A DNA stretch of 64,000 nt, taken from the NCBI RefSeq assembly GCF_019130065.1, contig NZ_JAHSPG010000011.1, positions 62,001-126,000 of the forward strand, written 5' to 3'. The DNA comes from Pinibacter aurantiacus. GTDB taxonomy: Bacteria > Bacteroidota > Bacteroidia > Chitinophagales > Chitinophagaceae. The notes beneath the pieces are model-generated. The model searched no databases. It was given only the letters and a program-made list of their open reading frames with translations, and was not told the DNA's origin. Position 1 is the first letter of the stretch; every line of letters starts with the position of its first letter. The position numbers were made by a program, and so were the translations under genes. This document shows, piece after piece, positions 27,635 through 35,358 of this stretch.

Positions 27635-27894
27635 CTAATTAACAATTAATAATTAATAATTAATATTTTACCTCTCTGTAAATTTGATCTTCCCTTCGTT
27701 TGTAACATCGAAAGATAAATTCAAATGGAACGTGGATTTTCATGATTTTTATATTTTCTATTTTTTTCGTTGACTAAAGTAAACGGCAATGAATCAGGTT
27801 GAACATGCTGCAACTATTTTTTCAATCTTGAAGTCTATTTTAACACAGTATGTTGCGCTATTAATTATTATTTATTAATTATTAATTATTAATT
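27635..27894. repeat. Widely spaced inverted repeat between cobT and cobS (TTAATAATTAA words)
   Basis: Arms 27635-27666 and 27858-27894 consist of AATTAATAATTAAT words in opposite orientation, separated by 191 nt with no gene. The right arm encodes the last codons and stop of cobT. The core contains GGTTGAACATG near 27798. It may be two elements or one with an enlarged core. Confidence 0.65.
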
Positions 27895-28936
27895 CAACAT
27901 CAGCCCTCTCTGCTTGCTTCGCGCCACTTACAGACGCGCTTTCAAAACTCGCCATTTGATTTAAAAAATTTACAGCAGATTGTATTAGTGGCATTGCCAA
28001 TGCGGCTCCAGTACCTTCTCCCAAACGCATGCCCAGATGCAGAAGCGGCTTGGCTCCCAAAAAATGCAGCATAGTCGCATGTGCCTGCTCGTTACTCTGA
28101 TGCGCAAAAATGCAGTATCGCAACATGTCAGGGTGCAGCTGTTGTGCAATTAACAATGCACTGGTCGCAATAAAACCATCTACTACTATGATCATGTCGT
28201 TTTCAGCGGCTGCTGTCATCGCACCTACCATCATGGCGATTTCAAATCCTCCAACCGTGGCCAGTAGTTGTATCGGGTCCTCTTTAAGTGTTTGTAGCTG
28301 GTGCAAAGCAAATACATCTTTCAGGGTTTCAATTTTTGTTTGCAATTGCGCATCATTCGTTCCCGTTCCCCGACCTGCGCAAAGCTCAATTGATTGGCCC
28401 GTAATGGCGCTCATGATCAATGCGGCGGCAGAAGTATTGCCGATGCCCATTTCGCCAAAGCCAATGCAATTGCAATTGTTGTGTCGTATTCTTTCAACCA
28501 TCAGTTTGCCAAAGGCTATAGCTTCTTTACACTGTTCAACAGTCATTGCCGCCTGTTCCAGGTAATTTGCTGTTCCCTTTGCAATTTTGTTGTGAACGAT
28601 GGGAAGCCGGGGATCGAAGTCAAAGTTTACACCTGCATCCACTACAAAAAGCTGTAAGTTATGCTGCTTGCAAAACACATTGATGGCTGCGCCTCCTGCT
28701 ACAAAGTTGAGTACCATTTGTGCAGTAACAGCTTGTGGAAACGGATTAACCAACCCTTTCGCTGCAATGCCATGATCGCCTGCAAAAACAACAATGGTCG
28801 GGCTTATGACAGACGGCGACGTGGTGTTCTGTATAAGGCCAACCTGAAGCGCAATGTCTTCCAGTAATCCAAGCGCTCCTTGCGGTTTAGTTTTATTGTC
28901 AATGACATCTTGTAACTTTTGTCTCATGTTGTTCAT
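27875..28936 (-). CDS. cobT: Nicotinate-nucleotide--dimethylbenzimidazole phosphoribosyltransferase
   Basis: The 353-residue protein (start at 28936, or MRQKLQ at 28927) has the CobT hallmarks KTKPQGALGLLEDIA, VFAGDHGIAAKGLVNPFPQA, GFGEMGIGNTSAAALI and LHLGMRLGEGTGAALAMPLI with the catalytic Glu. It makes alpha-ribazole phosphate from NaMN and the lower-ligand base. It is in the order DUF6580-cobU-cobT-cobS-cobC. The last residues (ELIINN, stop) lie inside the arm of an intergenic inverted repeat, so the 3' end was probably reshaped by that element. Confidence 0.95.
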   Translation of the reverse strand: MNNMRQKLQDVIDNKTKPQGALGLLEDIALQVGLIQNTTSPSVISPTIVVFAGDHGIAAKGLVNPFPQAVTAQMVLNFVAGGAAINVFCKQHNLQLFVVDAGVNFDFDPRLPIVHNKIAKGTANYLEQAAMTVEQCKEAIAFGKLMVERIRHNNCNCIGFGEMGIGNTSAAALIMSAITGQSIELCAGRGTGTNDAQLQTKIETLKDVFALHQLQTLKEDPIQLLATVGGFEIAMMVGAMTAAAENDMIIVVDGFIATSALLIAQQLHPDMLRYCIFAHQSNEQAHATMLHFLGAKPLLHLGMRLGEGTGAALAMPLIQSAVNFLNQMASFESASVSGAKQAERADVELIINN

Positions 28937-28985
28937 CCCTATTATTTTAAAAAATCAGATTGATAAAATACACCGTATACTGCCT

Positions 28986-29492
28986 TCAACTTTTAACGAA
29001 AACAGGAATGCCTGCAACCATAAATACAGCTTTCTTCGCCTTGGCTGCGATATATTGATTGGCCCATCCCTGGAGATCCACAAACTTTCTGCCCATTTCA
29101 GTATCTGCATGTAGTCCCATGCCGATCTCATTACTCACAATGAAGAAAGTGCCGGGATGGTTATCTAATTCATCTATTTCTTTTTTCAACGCATCAAGGC
29201 TGGCGTGAATATCCTGTTCGTATTTTAAAAAGAAATTGGTGAGCCAGAGTGTAACGCAGTCCACTACTACAACACGGTCGGCTATGGGGAGTTTGCTCAC
29301 ATGCATTGGCTCTTCCAGCGCGGTCCATCTTTCATCGCGATCTGCTTTATGTCTTGTTACTCTTTGTTCAAATTCAGCATCCATCACATTTGCGGTAGCA
29401 ACATATACTGGATTGTCCGATAGACTCAACGCCTCTTTCTGCGCATAGCTGCTTTTGCCGCTCCTGGCACCGCCGGTAATAAAGTAAATCAT
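28986..29492 (-). CDS. cobU: Bifunctional adenosylcobinamide kinase / guanylyltransferase
   Basis: The 168-residue protein opens with MIYFITGGARSGKSSYAQKE, a P-loop at residues 7-15. It continues with VYVATANVMDAEFEQRVTRH, which holds the guanylylated His region, and VVVDCVTLWLTNFF, then SNEIGMGLHADTEMGRKF. Length and motifs match CobU/CobP. It phosphorylates adenosylcobinamide and adds GMP. It lies between DUF6580 and cobT in the riboswitch operon, with a strong hairpin in front of it. Confidence 0.95.
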   Translation of the reverse strand: MIYFITGGARSGKSSYAQKEALSLSDNPVYVATANVMDAEFEQRVTRHKADRDERWTALEEPMHVSKLPIADRVVVVDCVTLWLTNFFLKYEQDIHASLDALKKEIDELDNHPGTFFIVSNEIGMGLHADTEMGRKFVDLQGWANQYIAAKAKKAVFMVAGIPVFVKS

Positions 29493-29549
29493 TGGGAAGT
29501 TCTGTTTAGCGCCTTTGTTGAAGTATATCCTGACGTGGTGACCTTTACA

Positions 29550-29586
29550 AATCAGGCATTCCGTCCTTGCGGGGGAATGCCTGATT
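29550..29586 (-). terminator. Intra-operon hairpin between DUF6580 and cobU
   Basis: A perfect 13-bp stem (AATCAGGCATTCC, 29550-29562, with 29574-29586) has an 11-nt loop. On the minus strand it is followed only by TTTGTAAAGG. It could be a leaky terminator that reduces cobUTSC relative to DUF6580, or an mRNA-end stabiliser. Confidence 0.6.
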
Positions 29587-29620
29587 GTTATCTAATCGTT
29601 TTTTTGTAATTGTTAAACAT

Positions 29621-30211
29621 CTAAGCAACTGCATTCACTTGCCTTAGCTGCGGATATTGCTGTTGCAGCCATTCAAATGTACCGAAGAGAAGGGCGCTGT
29701 AAACAATTGCGCCAGCCGCAAACCTCAGTTCATAAGGTATCGCAGCAATCATGCAAAGCGTCCATCCCTGAAAATCTTTAGTGTACATAGTACCATCGAG
29801 CCAAACACCAAAGTCCGTAACGATCCAGTGTATAAGCACACAAACAATCGCTGCACTGAGTACATTTAGCACAGTTACTTTTTTCACCATTAGTTTACCT
29901 GCAAGCGTCATCAATACAAAAGCGCCGTAGGTCCAATACCAGCCCATGTATAAAAAGCCTGTATTGTATTGCTTGTAAACAGTAAGCGATAATATAACAT
30001 CGCTGGCAAACAGGCTTAGCAGTGATAATGTAAACGGTTTAAGCCTTCCGCTAAAATAGGTACCGCCAAACAAAGCCATTGCGCCGATGGGCGTAAACGT
30101 GGCGAGGGGACTCATTTCAGTGCTGAAGTTTGTAAGTATCCTGATCAAAGCCACCACCGTAATAATGACTAGTAACGTTAGATACCGGGGATTGATTTTT
30201 TCGATGGACAT
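29621..30211 (-). CDS. DUF6580-type membrane protein, candidate B12-pathway transporter
   Basis: The 196-residue protein has about five or six membrane helices (LLVIITVVALIRILTNF, FTPIGAMALFGGTYF, FTLSLLSLFASDVILSL, GAFVLMTLAGKLM, and more). The pattern with FTPIGAMALFGG and LFASDVILS resembles the DUF6580 putative transport family, whose shape recalls ECF-transporter S components. It is the first gene after the cobalamin riboswitch, 150 bp downstream, and precedes cobU. That position suggests uptake of cobinamide, dimethylbenzimidazole, cobalt or another B12 precursor. Function inferred from context only. Confidence 0.7.
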   Translation of the reverse strand: MSIEKINPRYLTLLVIITVVALIRILTNFSTEMSPLATFTPIGAMALFGGTYFSGRLKPFTLSLLSLFASDVILSLTVYKQYNTGFLYMGWYWTYGAFVLMTLAGKLMVKKVTVLNVLSAAIVCVLIHWIVTDFGVWLDGTMYTKDFQGWTLCMIAAIPYELRFAAGAIVYSALLFGTFEWLQQQYPQLRQVNAVA

Positions 30212-30364
30212 TCGTAGATGTTTAGTTTATAAATTTATTGTTGAAAATGCTTGACGAAGAATGAACTTTCGAATAATGAAAGAGTAGAAAAGCAACAACG
30301 TGTCCTTGTAAAAAATCATCGTAGCTGCATCTCCGGCTTTTCTCCCGAAAGCTCAGTGATCCCG

Positions 30365-30540
30365 TTTGAACCTGGCAGGTCTTCTGGCTCGCTTATGTCT
30401 GAATGCCTTCCCGTGAAAAAAACAGTGGCTTGAAGTTTCCGACATTGACTAAAGATAATTTTGCATCCTTACTCACAAAGCTTACAGCTACGGGGATAGC
30501 GCCGGTTTTGCACCGGACTTCCCTTTTAATGGCGCGTGCG
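30365..30540 (-). ncRNA. Cobalamin riboswitch
   Basis: Read on the minus strand, the segment has the hairpin GGGAAGTCCGGTGCAAAACC, then CTATCCCCGTAGCTGTAAG, then AAGCCACTG (30430-30422), CGGGAAGGC (30413-30405) and GCGAGCCAGAAGACCTGCC (30391-30373). These are the conserved B12-box and surrounding elements of the AdoCbl riboswitch. It lies 150 nt ahead of DUF6580-cobUTSC and should lower their expression when cobalamin is abundant. Confidence 0.93.
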
Positions 30541-30556
30541 CCAACCAAGTTCGCGA

Positions 30557-30564
30557 CAAAACTA
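30557..30564 (-). promoter_or_regulatory. Putative -7 box of the B12 operon
   Basis: TAGTTTTG on the minus strand matches TAnnTTTG, placing the transcript start close to 30550, just before the riboswitch. No well-spaced -33 TTTG. The rest of the gap to 30865 shows no gene. Confidence 0.4.
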
Positions 30565-30865
30565 ATTAAATTGTTCTACAATTATTGAGACTGTTTCGCA
30601 TCGACTGCGGATATACGAAAAGAATGTTTTCCATTTTTAGATCGGATTAATGTCTACCCTACAGACAAAACACAACATAACGATCAAAAAATCTATGAAC
30701 CAAAACCAAACTTGGGTGTTACTACTTCGATGATTGACAACTCCCCCCTCTTTTAATATTCCCTGGCTACTACTGGAGAAATAAAAAATAGTGTAATAAA
30801 TAATACACGCCTTCAGTGTTTTTCAGGAGCAATCATCTTCTCATTAACAATCAAATAACAGCACT

Positions 30866-33328
30866 ATGAACAACATGAAATTAGGATCATGTAAGCTTTT
30901 GTTTTTTGCATTGGTTGGGGCGATCACCGCTTTTACAACTACCGGGTGTAACCAAAACGGTAGTAAGGGTAACCAACCGGCAGTTGCCGTCGGCGATTCA
31001 AGCGGCTCGCCGGCATTTAAGGGGAAAATAGAATTGGATGTGCGCAATTCCACAGCCGACTGGACGCCTTTTGTACCAAAACAGGCGCCTGCCGGTTCGC
31101 CTAATGTCTTAATTATTTTGTACGATGATACAGGCGAATCTGCCTGGTCCACGTATGGCGGCGCGATCAATATGCCTACACTCGACAGCCTTGCTGCGGG
31201 TGGACTTACTTACACACAATGGCACACATGCGCGTTGTGTTCGCCAACACGTTCTACCATTCTTACCGGAAGAAACCATACCCTAAATGGCATGGCAGCG
31301 ATTACCGAAGCAGCCAATGGTTTTCCGGGCGCAAGTGGTCGCATTCCCGAACAGTGTGCCACGCTCGCCGATATCATGAAAGACAACGGCTGGAGCACCT
31401 ACTGGCTGGGTAAAGATCATAATGTACCAGAACAGGATATAGCTGCCGGCGCCGGCCGCTCAATGTGGCCACTACAAATGGGCTTTGAGCGCTTTTATGG
31501 ATATCTTGGTGGAGAAACCAACCAGTGGTATCCGGATCTTGTAAAAGACAATGATTTTATTGACCCGCCCTATAGTCCAAAAGAAGGTTATCATTTGTCA
31601 AAAGACCTGGCGGATAATGCCATTAAAATGATCAGCGATCAAAAAGGAAGCAACCCTTCAAAGCCGTGGTTCATGTGGTTCAATCCCGGCGCCAATCATG
31701 CGCCACACCATGCACCCGCCGAATATATTGCCAAATACAAAGGCAAATTTGACGAAGGTTATGAAGCTTACAGAAGCTGGGTTTTGCAACGGATGATAGA
31801 CAAAGGTGTTTTGCCAAAAGGCACTAAACTTACACCAATTAATCCGATGCCACAGGATGCGGCGAATCCGGCTGACATGGTAAGACCATGGAATACGCTT
31901 AGTGCAGATGAAAAGAAACTGTTTGCGCACATGGCAGAAGTATACGCAGGTTTTTCCGAATATACAGATGCACAGGTCGGCCGTGTAATTCAATATTTGA
32001 AAGCATCAGGACAATTTGATAACACAGTAATTTTTTATGCTGCAGACAATGGTGCTTCAGGCGAAGGCAGCCCCAGTGGTTCTGTAAATGAAAATAAATT
32101 TTTCAATGGCTACCCCGATGATATTGCCGAGAATATGAAGTACATGAAGACATTGGGTGGCCCAGACACTTATAACCACTATCCGACTGGATGGGCAGTA
32201 GCATTTTCAAGTCCTTACCAGATGTTTAAACGCTATTCGCAATATTCAGGTGGCACTGCCTGCCCGTTGGTGATATCCTGGCCAAAAGGCATCAAAGCAA
32301 AGGGCGAACTAAGGGATCAATATCATCATTCAGTTGACATTGTTCCAACCATACTGGATATCTGCGGACTTAAAATGCCCGATGTGTATCATGGCGTTAA
32401 ACAGTACCCGCTTTCTGGCGTTTCGATGAAATACAGTTTTGATGCAAAGCAAAAAGATCCCACACAAAAACATGTGCAATATTATGTGATGCTGGGTACG
32501 CGTGGCATTTGGAAAGACGGATGGAAAGCATCTGCGGTCCATGCTCCACTAACAGGCAAGGGTAATTTTGACAAAGACAGCTGGCAACTCTATCACACGG
32601 ACGAAGATCGTTCAGAGTCAACTGATCTTGCCAAACAAAATCCCGAAAAGCTAAAAGAGCTACAAGATCTCTGGCTGGAAGAAGCCAAGAAGAATTTTGG
32701 CCTCCCCCTTGATGATCGCACAGCTGTTGAACAATTGGGCCTTGAACGTCCTGCGCAGGAGCCGGCAAGGGACCGCTATATTTACTATCCCGGCACAGAA
32801 CCTGTACCAGAAGGAGTTGCTGTAAATGTAAGGGGGCGCAGTTATAAAATACTGGCAAATGTCGAACTAAAAGCAAATGCTTCCGGCGTCATTTTCGCAC
32901 ACGGCTCGCGTTTTGGTGGCCATTCTCTTTTCATCAAAGACCGTAAGCTCTATTATGTGTACAATTTCCTGGGCATTAAACCAGAACAGGTATTTTCATC
33001 CGGGCCTTTACCTCCCGGTAAATATACTTTGGGCGTTGAGTTTACAAAAGATTCGACAGGCAAATTCGGAGAGTCTACAGGCACATTAAAATTATATGTG
33101 AACGATAAGGTAGTGGCACAGGGCCCTATGCGTACCCAATCCGGCAAGTTCACCCTTTCAGGTGATGGCTTGTGTATTGGTTATGACAGCGGAGATGCGG
33201 TGAGTGGTCTCTACACAACACCAGGCGCATTTAAAAATGGAACCATCCAATTTGTAGGTGTTACAGTTGAAGGAAAACCATATGTCGATCTTGAGGCAGA
33301 GGCAAAAAGAGCAATGATGTCCTACTAA
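30866..33328 (+). CDS. Long S1-family arylsulfatase lipoprotein with C-terminal beta domain
   Basis: The 820-residue product has a lipoprotein signal ending in TTGC (MNNMKLGSCKLLFFALVGAI; a start at the fourth codon is also possible). LIILYDDTGESAW carries the metal-binding Asp pair. CALCSPTRSTILTGRNHTLN has Cys125, the formylglycine precursor, in the canonical CxPxR context. AADNGASGEGSPSGSV is the later metal site. The size, GRIPEQCATLADIMK and the long C-terminal extension after about residue 600 resemble the S1_4-type arylsulfatases related to Pseudomonas AtsA. It diverges from the B12 operon and is monocistronic. The natural substrate is unknown. Confidence 0.87.
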   Translation: MNNMKLGSCKLLFFALVGAITAFTTTGCNQNGSKGNQPAVAVGDSSGSPAFKGKIELDVRNSTADWTPFVPKQAPAGSPNVLIILYDDTGESAWSTYGGAINMPTLDSLAAGGLTYTQWHTCALCSPTRSTILTGRNHTLNGMAAITEAANGFPGASGRIPEQCATLADIMKDNGWSTYWLGKDHNVPEQDIAAGAGRSMWPLQMGFERFYGYLGGETNQWYPDLVKDNDFIDPPYSPKEGYHLSKDLADNAIKMISDQKGSNPSKPWFMWFNPGANHAPHHAPAEYIAKYKGKFDEGYEAYRSWVLQRMIDKGVLPKGTKLTPINPMPQDAANPADMVRPWNTLSADEKKLFAHMAEVYAGFSEYTDAQVGRVIQYLKASGQFDNTVIFYAADNGASGEGSPSGSVNENKFFNGYPDDIAENMKYMKTLGGPDTYNHYPTGWAVAFSSPYQMFKRYSQYSGGTACPLVISWPKGIKAKGELRDQYHHSVDIVPTILDICGLKMPDVYHGVKQYPLSGVSMKYSFDAKQKDPTQKHVQYYVMLGTRGIWKDGWKASAVHAPLTGKGNFDKDSWQLYHTDEDRSESTDLAKQNPEKLKELQDLWLEEAKKNFGLPLDDRTAVEQLGLERPAQEPARDRYIYYPGTEPVPEGVAVNVRGRSYKILANVELKANASGVIFAHGSRFGGHSLFIKDRKLYYVYNFLGIKPEQVFSSGPLPPGKYTLGVEFTKDSTGKFGESTGTLKLYVNDKVVAQGPMRTQSGKFTLSGDGLCIGYDSGDAVSGLYTTPGAFKNGTIQFVGVTVEGKPYVDLEAEAKRAMMSY

Positions 33329-33341
33329 CTATAGCTATTTT

Positions 33342-33391
33342 AGCCCGGCCTGCCGCATATTGCAAACAGCGCATATACGGCAGGTCGGGCT
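33342..33391. terminator. Large hairpin between convergent arylsulfatase and GH97 genes
   Basis: AGCCCGGCCTGCCGCATAT (33342-33360) pairs with about 33371-33391 with a few mismatches around a 10-nt loop. It occupies almost the whole 70-bp gap and may serve both genes. Confidence 0.7.
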
Positions 33392-33398
33392 TATTACG

Positions 33399-35294
33399 TT
33401 AAATTGGCCTGATCCAAATTGCCTGTCCACCCGATCCGAGCAAATGCGCATCCAACACAGTTTTGCTGTTTACTACAATTTGCTTCATCGCGACTTTTGT
33501 TCTTACTGTTGAGGCTGGATCATCATAATAAATAGTTGCTTTAAATTTCTTTCCGGCAGGCAAGAAAGAACAAACGATCTTAATATCCCTTGCATCATTG
33601 TTGGTGATGCTTCCCACAAACCATTCACTGTTCTTTTTGCGGGCAATGGTTATGTACTTTCCTATTTCACCATCCAGCACTTTTGTATCATCCCAAACCG
33701 TTGGCAAATGATCAAAGAACTCGAGTTCCGGTTCGTCTTTTGAATCTTCCGGTTTATCATACCAGTACATAAATTGCAGCGGACTATAATACACAACAGA
33801 CAAAGCCATTTGATGCATCGAAGTTGTTTTCAGCACTCGTGCATTCTGGGTTTCTGCTAATCTTGGTTTTAGTTCCGGACGGTGGTAGTAGCAAATAGTA
33901 TAGTCAGCAGGGCCACACAGGAATCTCGTGAAAGGCAGAATGGCATTGTTGTTTGCTTCCGGCATTTCTTCATTGCCTCTTACACCTTCCTGCGTTAAAA
34001 GATTAGGATATGTTCTGCTAAAACCGGTTGGCCTGTATTCGTCATGTATATCCACCATTAAATGATGCGCTGCACATTTTTTAACGGCCTCGTGAAGCCA
34101 TTGCGTCCAGTGAAAGGAGCCTACATTCACAAATCCAAACTTAAGACCGGCAATGCCCCATTTCTCGTAGAGCGGCAATAATGTATCTAACTGTTTGGCC
34201 AGTGCGATTTGGTTGACGTATAAGAAAACACCAATGCCTTTTTGTTTTGCATATTGAACTACCTCCGGTAAGTTCAAATCATTTTTCGGATTGCGGCGCG
34301 GGTCCACATTTACAGCAGTGGCATCCGACGTACTATCATACTCGTAACCGTACCATCCGGCATCAAAATGAATGTATTGAAGTTTACGCTTCACCGCAAA
34401 GTCTACTACATCCTTTGCACCTTGTGTTGAGAGAGATATTTCCCTGATAATTTTTCCTGGTTTTATCCAGTCCGTATTTTTTATCGCGCAGGCATCATTT
34501 AGATTCAGGATAATGTCGTTATTCTGCAAAAGGTCCGTTGCTTTCTCTGCGATCATTGCTACATGCCATGGCGTTTCAAAAGGAGCAGACAACTCTACTT
34601 TGTCAAACATGGAACACACAATGGTATTTGGCTTTGCTGGATGTAATGCAAACTTCGTTCTGCAATAATCTACCACTTTTGCTTCTGCTAACGAAACAAA
34701 CAATCCGTTGTTCAGCTGCAACGTTAGCGGTCGTTCTGCTTCTCCGCGCCAGTCTTTTAAAGGTAGCAACCGGTACTCGCCTTGTGCATGATCTGTAAAC
34801 CATGCGCTCGTATTTTCGGGCATTGCATACTCCGTTAAATCCTTGCTGATCACAATATCCGAACTGCCAGCAGGATGTTCCGGAAAGCAATAGCGAAACG
34901 CAATACCTTCGTTGTAGGCTCTTACTTCTAATTGAATAACCTGTCTTTCATTATTGTTTTTCCAAAAAGAAAAAACAGCTGAGTTGTAATGATCGAGAAC
35001 TATATTTCTTTCGCCATATACAGGCTTCCACGAAGTATCTTTTTTAGCGGTAGTAACGGAATGCAAATTCAAATGATCCCAACCGTCTATTCCCAATGCA
35101 GATGATTTGATAATCTCTTTTTTTTGATAGAAAGCGGAGTAACTTATTCCTCCATTCACAACCGATAGTTGAAAATTAATTTTTCCATTGGGTGAAAAAA
35201 GGGAATGGCTATCCTGTGCATTACCTGCCAACGCAAGCATGCTCATAGCTATCAACATTATAACCCGGGGAATAGTGATATATCTTGAAATCAA
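33399..35294 (-). CDS. GH97-family glycoside hydrolase with atypical catalytic positions
   Basis: The 631-residue protein has a signal peptide (residues 1-26, ending GNAQ) and an N-terminal beta-sandwich (SPNGKINFQLSVVNGGISYS). Its (beta/alpha)8 barrel has LQYIHFDAGWYGYEYD, GVFLYVNQIALAKQLD, GLKFGFVNVGSFHWTQWL near residue 385 and SRTYPNLLTQEGVRGNEE near 425. In retaining GH97 enzymes the nucleophile Asp sits in a GxKxDF motif; here that position is Gly. The residue after VDIH near 413 is Asp, where known enzymes have Glu or Gly. It therefore belongs to a less characterised GH97 subgroup, and alpha-glucosidase versus alpha-galactosidase activity cannot be decided. Confidence 0.85.
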   Translation of the reverse strand: MISRYITIPRVIMLIAMSMLALAGNAQDSHSLFSPNGKINFQLSVVNGGISYSAFYQKKEIIKSSALGIDGWDHLNLHSVTTAKKDTSWKPVYGERNIVLDHYNSAVFSFWKNNNERQVIQLEVRAYNEGIAFRYCFPEHPAGSSDIVISKDLTEYAMPENTSAWFTDHAQGEYRLLPLKDWRGEAERPLTLQLNNGLFVSLAEAKVVDYCRTKFALHPAKPNTIVCSMFDKVELSAPFETPWHVAMIAEKATDLLQNNDIILNLNDACAIKNTDWIKPGKIIREISLSTQGAKDVVDFAVKRKLQYIHFDAGWYGYEYDSTSDATAVNVDPRRNPKNDLNLPEVVQYAKQKGIGVFLYVNQIALAKQLDTLLPLYEKWGIAGLKFGFVNVGSFHWTQWLHEAVKKCAAHHLMVDIHDEYRPTGFSRTYPNLLTQEGVRGNEEMPEANNNAILPFTRFLCGPADYTICYYHRPELKPRLAETQNARVLKTTSMHQMALSVVYYSPLQFMYWYDKPEDSKDEPELEFFDHLPTVWDDTKVLDGEIGKYITIARKKNSEWFVGSITNNDARDIKIVCSFLPAGKKFKATIYYDDPASTVRTKVAMKQIVVNSKTVLDAHLLGSGGQAIWIRPI

Positions 35295-35358
35295 ACTATA
35301 GTCTTTTTTATTTGGCTATCGTAATTCTTCAACTGATTGCCTGCTGTTATTCTCAGAT

